From Acidipropionibacterium acidipropionici (GTDB lineage Bacteria; Actinomycetota; Actinomycetes; Propionibacteriales; Propionibacteriaceae), in NCBI RefSeq assembly GCF_001441165.1, contig NZ_CP013126.1:2571551-2635550 (forward strand): a stretch of 64,000 bases of DNA. The letters run 5' to 3'. The notes beneath the pieces were generated by a model that was not told the origin of the DNA, ran no database searches, and saw only the letters and a program-made list of their open reading frames with translations. How positions within the stretch are numbered: the stretch's first letter is position 1; each line of letters opens with the position of its first letter. The position numbers were made by a program, and so were the translations under genes. Shown here in pieces: positions 44,096 through 54,172 of this stretch.

Positions 44096-44171
44096 CCGGT
44101 GCAAAGTCGAGTGAGTGCCGGCCGACCCGGATGACAACGGTGGGTTCCTGCCGATGTGGCGCGCCATCCGG

Positions 44172-44295
44172 TAGCGTGGATGCATGGCACGACCGACGAG
44201 GTTCCCGGGCCCGACAGGGCTGGGGATCCTCGCGGGGTCGTGCCATTGTCATGACCGGATGATCCGTCCGGTTCACACCAGCACAGGAGGTCGTC
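44172..44295 (+). promoter_or_regulatory. hpf promoter and structured leader
   Basis: TAGCGT (44172-44177) is a likely -10, placing the transcript start near 44184. GGCACGACC (44186-44194) at the very 5' end is complementary to GGTCGTGCC (44236-44244), closing a large hairpin. About 50 nt then lead to AGGAGGT before hpf. Another ATG lies at 44184, exactly where a leaderless start would be, and reads into hpf in another frame. The remainder of the 200-nt comF-hpf gap shows nothing recognisable. Confidence 0.5.
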
Positions 44296-44913
44296 ATGGA
44301 CGTCATCGTTTCTGGCCGTCATTGCAAGATCAGTGATGACATTCGGGCCCAGGTCGAGGACAGAATCTCCAGCGTCGAGAAGTGGCGCGACCGCGTCCAG
44401 CGGGTCGAGGTGGTCTTCACCGTCCAGGACACGAAGGGAGCCAAGGACCAGGCCATCACCTGCGAGATCACGCTCCGATCGCGGGGCCCGGTCGTGAGGG
44501 CCGTCGGCCAGGCCGCGGACAAGATGGTCGCATTCGACAAGGCCGCCGAGCGACTGCGCACCCAGCTGACGAAGGCTGCGGACCGGCGCCGGAGCCGCCG
44601 CGGGCTGCGCGTCTCCCAGGTGCTCGACGTCCCGGCCGCCGACATCACCGGCGAGGCTCCCGACATCATCGCCACCAGGAAGATCGCCGGGGACGTCGAG
44701 GTGACCGGGGACGGGCCTCTGTACGTCAAGGAGAAGGTCTTCCCGGGCGCACCCCTCACCCTCGCCCAGGCTCTCGACGAGATGGAGCTGGTCGGCCACG
44801 ACTTCTTCCTCTACGTCGACTCCGAGACGCAGGCCCCCAGCGTCGTCTACCGCAGGCGCAAGGGCTACAACTTCGGCGTCATCCACCTCAAGGTCGACGG
44901 GGCCGAGTCCTGA
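44296..44913 (+). CDS. hpf: Ribosome hibernation-promoting factor, long form
   Basis: Long HPF binds the 30S decoding centre and dimerises ribosomes into inactive 100S particles in stationary phase. The 205-aa protein has the N-terminal RaiA/YfiA domain (MDVIVSGRHCKISDDIRAQV, about residues 1-20; then EVVFTVQDTKGAKDQ) and the C-terminal dimerisation domain (VKEKVFPGAPLTLAQALDEM, then VGHDFFLYVDSETQAPSVVY). AGGAGGT is 6 nt upstream of the ATG. The next gene starts at or beside the stop codon. Confidence 0.95.
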   Translation: MDVIVSGRHCKISDDIRAQVEDRISSVEKWRDRVQRVEVVFTVQDTKGAKDQAITCEITLRSRGPVVRAVGQAADKMVAFDKAAERLRTQLTKAADRRRSRRGLRVSQVLDVPAADITGEAPDIIATRKIAGDVEVTGDGPLYVKEKVFPGAPLTLAQALDEMELVGHDFFLYVDSETQAPSVVYRRRKGYNFGVIHLKVDGAES

Positions 44914-46139
44914 TCCCCGGCGGACGCCGGCTGACCCGGCGGCAGGCGGCCAGGCTCGCCCTGGCCGCCCAGGGTCTGGGCCGGCGGCGCCCGGTCAACG
45001 CCGACCGGGCCGCGCTGCGACGCACGGTCCGGCGGATCGGGCTGTTCCAGGTGGACTCGGTCAACGTCTTCGCCCGGGCCCACGAGATGCCCATGTTCAG
45101 CCGCTGCGGCCCCTACGATCCGGCACTGCTGACCGGAGCCGTCGAGGGCCGCAGCCCACTGCTCCACGAGACCTGGGCCCATGTGGCCAGCCTCGTCGAC
45201 ATCGAACTCGAGCCGGCTCTGCGCTACCGGCGCCGCGACGCGGCCCGCGAGGCATGGCGGTCGATGGTCGATCTGCTGGATGAGAATCCCCGCCTGGTCG
45301 ACGAGGTGATCGGCCGGCTCGCCGACGGGCCCGCCACGGCCCGGCAGATCTCCGGCGGCGAGCGGGGCACCTCCCCCGAGGAGTGGGGCTGGAACTGGTC
45401 GGCCTCCAAGACCGCGCTGGAATGGGCGTGGCGCTGCGGGCGGGTGGCGGTGGCCGGCCGTACCGCCTCCTTCGAGAAGATCTACGCCCTGCCCGATCGG
45501 GTGCTCCCGGCCCGGATCCGGGCCCTGCCCGAGCCCGGCGCGGAGCAGGGGCAGCGGGAGCTGGCCGTCCGCGCGGCCACCGCCCTGGGGGTGTTCACAC
45601 CGGCCGATCTGGCCGACTACTTCCGTACCCGGCGCAGACCCACCGACGCCGCCCTGTCGACCCTGGCCTCCGAGGGTCTGGTCGAACCGGTGACGGTCGA
45701 CGGGGAACAGGGCTGGTGGATGTGCAGCGGAGCCTCCGTGCCGCGCCGCATCGAGGGGTGCACCGTCGTGTCGCCCTTCGACCCGGTCGTCTTCCGGCGC
45801 GAACGGGCCCTGCGGCTCCACGCCCTGGACTACCGGATCGAGATCTACGTGCCCAGAGCCAGACGGAGGTTCGGCTACTACTGCCTGCCCTTCCTGCTCG
45901 GCCAGGATTTCGTGGCCCGGGTGGATCTGCGCGCCGACCGAGCGGCCGGGGTGCTGGAGGTGGCGTCCGCCTGGCGCGAACCCGGCGCGGAGGAGAGCCC
46001 GGACCTCCCCGGTCGGCGGACGGTGGCGACGGCCCTGGCGGGTCACCTCGAGGAGGTCGCCGAATGGCGGGGCCTCGACCGGATCCGGGTGCTCGGTGCC
46101 GGGGACCTGGCCCCGGATCTGGCCCGCGCGATGGGCTGA
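44910..46139 (+). CDS. YcaQ-like winged-helix DNA glycosylase family protein
   Basis: YcaQ-family (HTH_42) proteins unhook DNA interstrand crosslinks in the characterised E. coli member; AlkX and AlkZ are relatives. Landmarks are RRIGLFQVDSVNVFARAHEM (about residues 38-57), FSRCGPYDPALL, LHETWAHVASLVDIELEPAL and, near the C-terminus, CTVVSPFDPVVFRRERALRL with YCLPFLLGQDFVARVDLRAD. The catalytic QxD/QxQ-type motif appears as QVD at FQVDSVNV. There is no ATG, GTG or TTG in place before the conserved LTRRQAARLALAAQGL opening. The CTG at 44910 overlaps the hpf stop (CTGA) and is the best candidate; 44931 (CTG) is another. The start is therefore uncertain. Confidence 0.8.
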   Translation: MIPGGRRLTRRQAARLALAAQGLGRRRPVNADRAALRRTVRRIGLFQVDSVNVFARAHEMPMFSRCGPYDPALLTGAVEGRSPLLHETWAHVASLVDIELEPALRYRRRDAAREAWRSMVDLLDENPRLVDEVIGRLADGPATARQISGGERGTSPEEWGWNWSASKTALEWAWRCGRVAVAGRTASFEKIYALPDRVLPARIRALPEPGAEQGQRELAVRAATALGVFTPADLADYFRTRRRPTDAALSTLASEGLVEPVTVDGEQGWWMCSGASVPRRIEGCTVVSPFDPVVFRRERALRLHALDYRIEIYVPRARRRFGYYCLPFLLGQDFVARVDLRADRAAGVLEVASAWREPGAEESPDLPGRRTVATALAGHLEEVAEWRGLDRIRVLGAGDLAPDLARAMG

Positions 46140-46286
46140 TCCGCAGCTTCGGGGAGGTCCGCGCTGGGTTGTGCCGCATGGACCGCTTAGGATGGACTCC
46201 GGCCTGCAGCCTGACCGGGTTGTCACGGCCGCGTCCGCCGGGTCATCGACCCGGGGACCCAATAGTCCACGTAGGAGGACCATCCT

Positions 46287-49058
<2,772 letters not shown>

Positions 49059-49793
49059 GCGGTACGGGCCGCGAGGCTCCCAGCAGGGCGGTGAGGCCGG
49101 GACTGGCGACCAGTCTCGCCTCGCTGACCAGCCAGCCCTGAGGGCGTCTCTCCAGCCGCAGCCCCATCGCCAGACGGCGGGTCGAGACGTCGAGGGTCAC
49201 CACGGCGTCGACGACCCCGTCATTGACGCCGGCGTGCGGACTGGAGACCAGGGCGGCGCGGGTCCAGGCGGGCCCTCTGGGCCATTCATGGAGCTGTTCG
49301 AAGGCCTCCTCGGTGCACAGCGTGCGCAGGTGAGGCATGGCCCGCCGTCCCGACAGGCACTCCAGGATGATGGCTGCGACGGTCGTGGCCAGGCGGGCGG
49401 CCCCCGAGTCGGAGGACACCCGGCCGGTGGCGACGATGCTCGGCGGCGTCCCTCCGGCGCCGGTGTCCAGAGACATCAGTGGAAGCGGATCCTGCCCGGC
49501 GATCGGTGGCGGGGGAGACTCGGGAGTCCACGGTAACCAGTCGGCGACCTGCTCCAGGACGATGCCGTCGACGTCGACGAGGATCCGGCTGTGGGACGGG
49601 TCTGGGGGAGTCATGAGTCAAGTCCACCTTCCGGCGGCGGTGTTTGGCCAGAGTCTGTGGCGACGAATGTGGACAATCTCACACATGAGGGCCGGGCCCG
49701 GGGTCCACAGGGTGGACTCCCGGCGTCCGGGAGTCGAGATTGTCGTGGAGGTGCGGATACGGTGGCAGGACAGCCGTCACAGGAGGAACCCAG

Positions 49794-50309
49794 ATGCCAG
49801 CAAGTACGTCGCCCAGCACAGGCGCTGATCGACTCGTCTTCATCCCCGCGGATCCGGGCGGTGCCAGGAAGCTGGTGAGCGACGGCGGATCGGACGTCCA
49901 GGGCTTCGCCGTCACGCCGGAGCTCAGGTCCATTCTCGATCTGGGCCGGGGAGGCGAGGAGGAGGCCGAGCGGGCCGCCATGGTCATCGGATCGGTCTGG
50001 GGCCTGGCCCGGTTCGGGCGGCGCCTGGTACTGGTGGCCCAGGTGCCCGACTCGCAGCTCGGGGACAACTACGAGGTGGACAACGGCGGGGTCACCATCG
50101 CCCGCCTCGAGCCGTCCAGGATCACGGCCTGGTTCGCCGACGAGGACGACCGGGTGTCCGCGGCGGCCGCCGGCCAGATCGCCGGGATGATCATCGATGA
50201 CGCGTGGAACGACGTCTCGGTGCAGAGCCTGCTGGCGGAGCACGAGATGTCCTGGCATGACATCACCGAGGAGCTGCCGGATCCCGGCAGCGATCCCACC
50301 CGCAGCTGA
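49794..50309 (+). CDS. DUF6912 family protein
   Basis: This 171-aa protein begins its domain with RLVFIPADPGGARKLVSDGG (about residues 11-30) and FAVTPELRSILDL, then LVLVAQVPDSQL (about residues 75-86) and VTIARLEPSRITAWFADEDD. This pattern fits DUF6912, a small actinobacterial family of unknown function. AGGAGGAA lies 6 nt before the ATG. The 179-nt gap to the divergent Rv3235-like gene holds no gene I can recognise. Confidence 0.75.
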   Translation: MPASTSPSTGADRLVFIPADPGGARKLVSDGGSDVQGFAVTPELRSILDLGRGGEEEAERAAMVIGSVWGLARFGRRLVLVAQVPDSQLGDNYEVDNGGVTIARLEPSRITAWFADEDDRVSAAAAGQIAGMIIDDAWNDVSVQSLLAEHEMSWHDITEELPDPGSDPTRS

Positions 50310-50335
50310 GCAGCCGTCGGCCGAGGCCGATTGAG

Positions 50336-50378
50336 GAGGCGAGGGCCCCGCATCGCCATGATGCGGGGCCCTCGCCTC
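50336..50378. terminator. Bidirectional terminator
   Basis: A perfect 18-bp stem (GAGGCGAGGGCCCCGCAT and its complement) with a 7-nt loop lies between the convergent DUF6912 and DUF2505 genes and could stop both transcripts. Confidence 0.85.
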
Positions 50379-50393
50379 AGAAGCAGCTGGTGC

Positions 50394-50864
50394 TCAGCCG
50401 GCCAGGTAGTCGTTCCCGGCCTCCTGCTGCACGTCGAATGCGCGGGTCAGGTACGGTCCTGCGGTCTTCTCGAGCTTCTTGCCGACCACCGGGATCGAGA
50501 TGGTGAACTCGCCGGTGTAGGTGACGACGCTGCCGGGGCCGCCGGCGACCAGGCTCGCATGGCCCACCGCCTTGGCGGGCATCCCCTTGGGGTTGATGAT
50601 CAGTTCGCCGGTCCGGGAGCCGTCGGCTGCGGGCGCCTCCCAGGTGAGATCCTGGTGGGCGGCCAGCGTCTCACCGACGATCTTCTGGACCTGGTGGGGG
50701 GCCGGAAGAGCCAGATCCAGGGAGATGCCGTTCTCGGTCGGGGTGATGTTGCTCGTCGTGGCTCCGATGCGACGGTAGACGTCGACCCACCACTGCGGGT
50801 CGGTCATCATGGCAGCCACCCGGTCGGGGGCGGCTGCGAATTGAGCGGTCGTGTTGATGTCCAT
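50394..50864 (-). CDS. DUF2505 (START-like) protein
   Basis: This protein of about 156 aa has the lipid-binding-like SRPBCC/START fold of DUF2505: MDINTTAQFAAAPDRVAAMM at the start, then a conserved middle (QVQKIVGETLAAHQDLTWEA), then VTYTGEFTISIPVVGKKLEK and AGPYLTRAFDVQQEAGNDYL. The ATG at 50864 is preferred because homologues begin at the same point. A GTG at 50882 would add six residues. It is a common cytosolic actinobacterial protein of unknown ligand. Confidence 0.82.
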   Translation of the reverse strand: MDINTTAQFAAAPDRVAAMMTDPQWWVDVYRRIGATTSNITPTENGISLDLALPAPHQVQKIVGETLAAHQDLTWEAPAADGSRTGELIINPKGMPAKAVGHASLVAGGPGSVVTYTGEFTISIPVVGKKLEKTAGPYLTRAFDVQQEAGNDYLAG

Positions 50865-51044
50865 GACGACATAGTCTTGCACCTGCTCCGATATCTCCTC
50901 GAATCCCCTCCCCTCCTAGCCGTGCGGCCGTCTGCGGGCCGGTCAGGGGGTTCGCTCGCACGGGCCGGGCGGGGGTGCGTAATCTTGGGGGCGTCGGCGA
51001 CTGCTGATCGGCCGCCGACGCGACGCTTCACGTGGAGGTGAACC

Positions 51045-51905
51045 GTGCGGATCGACCTGCACACCCATTCAGCCGCCTCGGACGGCACCGACTCCCCGAC
51101 CGGACTGGTGATGTCGGCGGCCGAGGCACGTCTGCAGGTCATCGCCCTGACCGACCACGACACCTTCGACGGGCTGTCCGAGGCCCTCGCGGCGGGACAG
51201 CGGTTCGGGGTGAGGGTGGTCCCCGGGGTCGAGGTCTCCTGCAACCAGGACGGCACCGAGGTGCACCTGCTCGGATACGGCTGCCGGACCTCGGACGAGT
51301 CCCTCGGCGCGGAGCTCGAACTCATCCGCAACGGTCGCAGCGGGCGGCTGTTCAGGATGGTCAAGGCACTGCAGAGGGCCGGCCTCGACATCACCGTCGA
51401 GGAGGTGCTGGCCCGAGGCGGATCGACGCCGAGCATCGGGCGTCCCCACGTCGCCGACGTCATGGTCGCCAAGGGCTATGTCGCCGACCGGGACGAGGCC
51501 TTCCGCGACTGGCTGGAGGAGGGCAGGCCCGGCTTCGTGCGCAGGTACTCCTGCGATCTGGCGCGCGCCGTCGACCTCATCCACGGAGCCGGGGGAGCGG
51601 CCGTGCTCGCCCATCCCTGGGGCCGGGGTGCCGAGCGCGTGCTCACCACCGACGTCATCACCGCGCTGACGAGGCGTCACCGTCTCGACGGCATCGAGGT
51701 GGACCACCAGGACCACACCGCCGAGCAGCGCGCGCTGCTGTTCGAGCTGGGAGGGCGGCTCGGGCTGATCCGCACAGGCTCCAGCGACTACCACGGCACC
51801 GGGAAGAAGAACCACCCGCTGGGCTGCAACACGACCCGTGAGACGGCCTATCGCGAACTGTGCACCCGGATCCAGCTCCGGGGCGGTGAGCTGAACCGGG
51901 TCTGA
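51045..51905 (+). CDS. PHP-domain phosphoesterase
   Basis: This 286-aa PHP-superfamily protein has all the metal motifs: RIDLHTHSAASDGTDSP (residues 2-18), ALTDHDTFDGL (about residues 34-44), GVEVSCNQDGTEVHLLGYG, and the late RTGSSDYHGTGKK (about residues 250-262). Members of this stand-alone group include 3',5'-nucleotide bisphosphate phosphatase (YciV/RnaAM-like) and histidinol phosphatase-like enzymes. GTG is used as start because GGAGG lies 7 nt upstream. It is 10 nt ahead of the metallopeptidase gene. Confidence 0.88.
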   Translation: MRIDLHTHSAASDGTDSPTGLVMSAAEARLQVIALTDHDTFDGLSEALAAGQRFGVRVVPGVEVSCNQDGTEVHLLGYGCRTSDESLGAELELIRNGRSGRLFRMVKALQRAGLDITVEEVLARGGSTPSIGRPHVADVMVAKGYVADRDEAFRDWLEEGRPGFVRRYSCDLARAVDLIHGAGGAAVLAHPWGRGAERVLTTDVITALTRRHRLDGIEVDHQDHTAEQRALLFELGGRLGLIRTGSSDYHGTGKKNHPLGCNTTRETAYRELCTRIQLRGGELNRV

Positions 51906-51915
51906 GGGGGATCGG

Positions 51916-52848
51916 ATGGATCTGCACGAGATGGCCGGGGGCCGGCCCGGCGACGCCCAGGAACTGCCCGGCCTCGACAGCCTGTACACGGCGACGGTCG
52001 AGGGGCGGCCCTCCGACGAGCTGGAGGATCTGCGGGCAGTGCTGTGCCGTCTGCCGATGCTCGGCCCCTACAACGCCATGCTGGTCGAGGTGCAGCGCCC
52101 CGGTTCCCTGTACGTGGCCACCGCACCGGCCTGGCACCAGGATTTCGGACGTCGTCTGCGCCCGGGGGCCAGGCCCCTGGTGATCCTCAAGCCCTTCGGC
52201 CCCGTCGAATTCGTCTACGACGTCTCCGACACCGAAGGACCGGCCCTGCCGACGGATGTGCTGTCGCCCTTCCGGGTGCGCGGGCAGATCACCGAGGAGG
52301 GCCTGGTCCGATTCGCCGACCGGCTGCGCACCAGGGCGATCGGATATCGGCAGACCGCCGACCCGCAGGCCCCCGGGCGCACCGAGCGGGTGGGCACCTG
52401 GGACCCCTCCCGGCCGGCGAGCAAGGGGGAGATCCGCTACACCATCACCGTCGACGAGGCTCTGAACCCCGCCGCCCGCCTCGCCACGGTGTTCCACGAG
52501 CTCGGTCACATCTACTGCGACCACCTCCAGGGGCCGACCGCCACCCAGCGCCACCAGTACCGTCAACTCAGCGAGCGGCGCCGGGAGTTCGAGGCCGACA
52601 TCGTCTCCTGGCTGGCCTGCGGACGCCTGCGCATCGACTCGGCGGCCGGCCGGGACCTGCGCGGATATGCCGAGGCCGACGGCTCCATGCCGCCGGTCTC
52701 GGTGCAGGCGATCGTGCACGCCCTGGGCAGGGTGGAGGCGATCGGCGGGGGACTGAGATCGCTGGCGGCGATGGTCTCCGGGCCCCCGGCGTCGGCCGCG
52801 GAGGAGGCTGAGTCCCAGGACATGCTCGACTTCGATCCCGGGCCGTGA
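51916..52848 (+). CDS. ArdC-like / HExxH metallopeptidase protein
   Basis: This 310-aa protein combines two parts. The N-terminal half (about residues 35-105) reads like the ArdC N-terminal (antirestriction) region: LGPYNAMLVEVQRPGSLYVA, then AWHQDFGRRLRPGARPLVIL and FVYDVSDTEG. The C-terminal half has a zinc-peptidase site, the TVFHELGHIYCDHLQG motif (HELGH, about residues 194-198), followed by RRREFEADIVSWLACGRLRI (third ligand Glu, about residue 220), as in ImmA/IrrE and related peptidases. It has no signal peptide. It is 10 nt after the PHP gene and before the trpS leader. The target is unknown; a role in plasmid antirestriction would be unexpected at a chromosomal site, so a proteolytic regulator is just as likely. 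Confidence 0.7.
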   Translation: MDLHEMAGGRPGDAQELPGLDSLYTATVEGRPSDELEDLRAVLCRLPMLGPYNAMLVEVQRPGSLYVATAPAWHQDFGRRLRPGARPLVILKPFGPVEFVYDVSDTEGPALPTDVLSPFRVRGQITEEGLVRFADRLRTRAIGYRQTADPQAPGRTERVGTWDPSRPASKGEIRYTITVDEALNPAARLATVFHELGHIYCDHLQGPTATQRHQYRQLSERRREFEADIVSWLACGRLRIDSAAGRDLRGYAEADGSMPPVSVQAIVHALGRVEAIGGGLRSLAAMVSGPPASAAEEAESQDMLDFDPGP

Positions 52849-52906
52849 GAGGCCGGCCCACGGACGGGGAACCACCGCCGGGGCCGGGCTTGATAAGCTG
52901 TGCGCC

Positions 52907-52963
52907 ATGACCGACGCGCCCTCGCCCCAGCTGTTCTGGTGGCGCCGCTGCGTGCGGCCCTGA
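52907..52963 (+). CDS. trpS leader peptide
   Basis: This 18-residue frame reads MTDAPSPQLFWWRRCVRP with two adjacent Trp codons (52937-52942). A TAAGCT -10-like box (52894-52899) lies 7 nt before the ATG, so the peptide is translated at once from a leaderless mRNA. The following sequence can form the rival hairpins of a transcription attenuator, so Trp-tRNA shortage would stall the ribosome here and favour trpS expression. Confidence 0.88.
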   Translation: MTDAPSPQLFWWRRCVRP

Positions 52964-52979
52964 ACCACTCCATCCCGTC

Positions 52980-53003
52980 AACGGCCGCCCTGTGGCGGCC
53001 GTT
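52980..53003 (+). terminator. Attenuator hairpin upstream of trpS
   Basis: A perfect 10-bp stem AACGGCCGCC/GGCGGCCGTT surrounds a CTGT loop. GCGGCC at 52955-52960 can instead pair with GGCCGC at 52983-52988, giving an antiterminator. GCCGC (52944-52948) with GCGGC (52954-52958) forms the competing first hairpin. Trp codons end 2 nt before the first strand. Confidence 0.8.
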
Positions 53004-53040
53004 CGTGCGTCATGCGCCGCAGGGAGCTCGAAAGGACACC

Positions 53041-54138
53041 ATGACCGACAACTCCCCCGAGTCATCTGAGGGCTCCAACGAGGCCACACTGGCACGCTCC
53101 CAGGCGCGCAGCGACAAGGTCGAGGCCGACCTGGCCACGCACCCCGGGAAGTGGCGGATCCTCACCGGCGACCGTCCCACCGGGAAGCTGCACATCGGGC
53201 ACTACTTCGGCTCGCTGGCCAACCGGGTGAGGCTGCAGAACCTGGGGGTGGAGTCCTTCCTGGTGATCGCCGACTACCAGGTGATCTACGACCGCGACGG
53301 GGTGGGCGATATTCAGGAGAATGTCCTGTCGGGGGTGGCCGACTACCTGGCGATCGGCATCGATCCGGCCCGGACCACCATCTTCACCCACTCGGCCCTG
53401 CCCGCCCTCAACCAGCTGCTGCTGCCCTTCCTGTCCCTGGTCACCGACGCCGAGCTGCGCCGCAACCCGACCGTCAAGGATGAGCTGGCCACCTCGCAGC
53501 GGCCCATGTCGGGGCTGATGCTCACCTTCCCGGTGCACCAGGCCGCCGACATCCTCTTCTGCAAGGCCAACCTGGTGCCGGTCGGCAAGGACCAGCTGCC
53601 GCACATCGAGCAGACCCGGGTCATCGCCCGCCGCTTCGACGAGAGGTACGGGCGGGTCGATCCCGAGCACCCGGTCTTCCCCGAGCCCGAGGCCCTGCTG
53701 TCGGCCACCCCTCACGTCCTCGGGCTGGACGGCACCAAGATGAGCAAGTCGCGCGGCAACACCATCGAGATCGGGATGACCGCGGACCAGACCGCCAAAC
53801 TCATCAAGAAGGCGAAGACCGACGCCGAGCGTCACATCAGCTACGACCCGGACTCCCGCCCGGAGGTCTCGAACCTCGTGCTGCTCACCGCCCTGTGCGA
53901 GGGATCCGACCCGCTCACGGTCGCCGAGGAGATCGGCGACGGCGGGTCGGGCACCCTCAAGAAGAGGCTCACGGCGTCGATGAATGACTACTTCGCCCCG
54001 ATCCGGGCCAGGCGTGCCGAGGTGGCCGCCGACGAGGGATACCTGCGGTCGGTGCTGCGCGACGGCAATGAGCGGGCCGGTGCGGTGGCCGACCAGACCC
54101 TCGACGAGGTCCGCCGGGCCATGAAGATGGTCTACTGA
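53041..54138 (+). CDS. trpS: Tryptophanyl-tRNA synthetase, TrpRS II-like
   Basis: TrpRS charges tRNA-Trp. The 365-aa class I synthetase has HIGH at residues 51-54 (RPTGKLHIGHYFGSL) and KMSKS at residues 233-237 (GTKMSKSRGN). The segments VRLQNLGVESFLVIADYQV, LRRNPTVKDELATSQRPMSG and the C-terminal APIRARRAEVAADEGYL resemble the auxiliary TrpRS clade known from Deinococcus TrpRS II and Streptomyces TrpRS1. Those enzymes are often resistant to indolmycin and some are controlled by attenuation. Whether it is the only TrpRS here is not known. A GAAAGGA Shine-Dalgarno precedes the ATG. Confidence 0.92.
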   Translation: MTDNSPESSEGSNEATLARSQARSDKVEADLATHPGKWRILTGDRPTGKLHIGHYFGSLANRVRLQNLGVESFLVIADYQVIYDRDGVGDIQENVLSGVADYLAIGIDPARTTIFTHSALPALNQLLLPFLSLVTDAELRRNPTVKDELATSQRPMSGLMLTFPVHQAADILFCKANLVPVGKDQLPHIEQTRVIARRFDERYGRVDPEHPVFPEPEALLSATPHVLGLDGTKMSKSRGNTIEIGMTADQTAKLIKKAKTDAERHISYDPDSRPEVSNLVLLTALCEGSDPLTVAEEIGDGGSGTLKKRLTASMNDYFAPIRARRAEVAADEGYLRSVLRDGNERAGAVADQTLDEVRRAMKMVY

Positions 54139-54172
54139 GGGGCCTTGCTGATTCAGCCGGTGCGGGGCGGGC

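Noticed and set aside
49615-49793. Origin-like or regulatory RNA region between the Rv3235-like and DUF6912 genes
   Set aside because: There are no DnaA-box clusters or stable hairpins. It looks like an ordinary divergent spacer.
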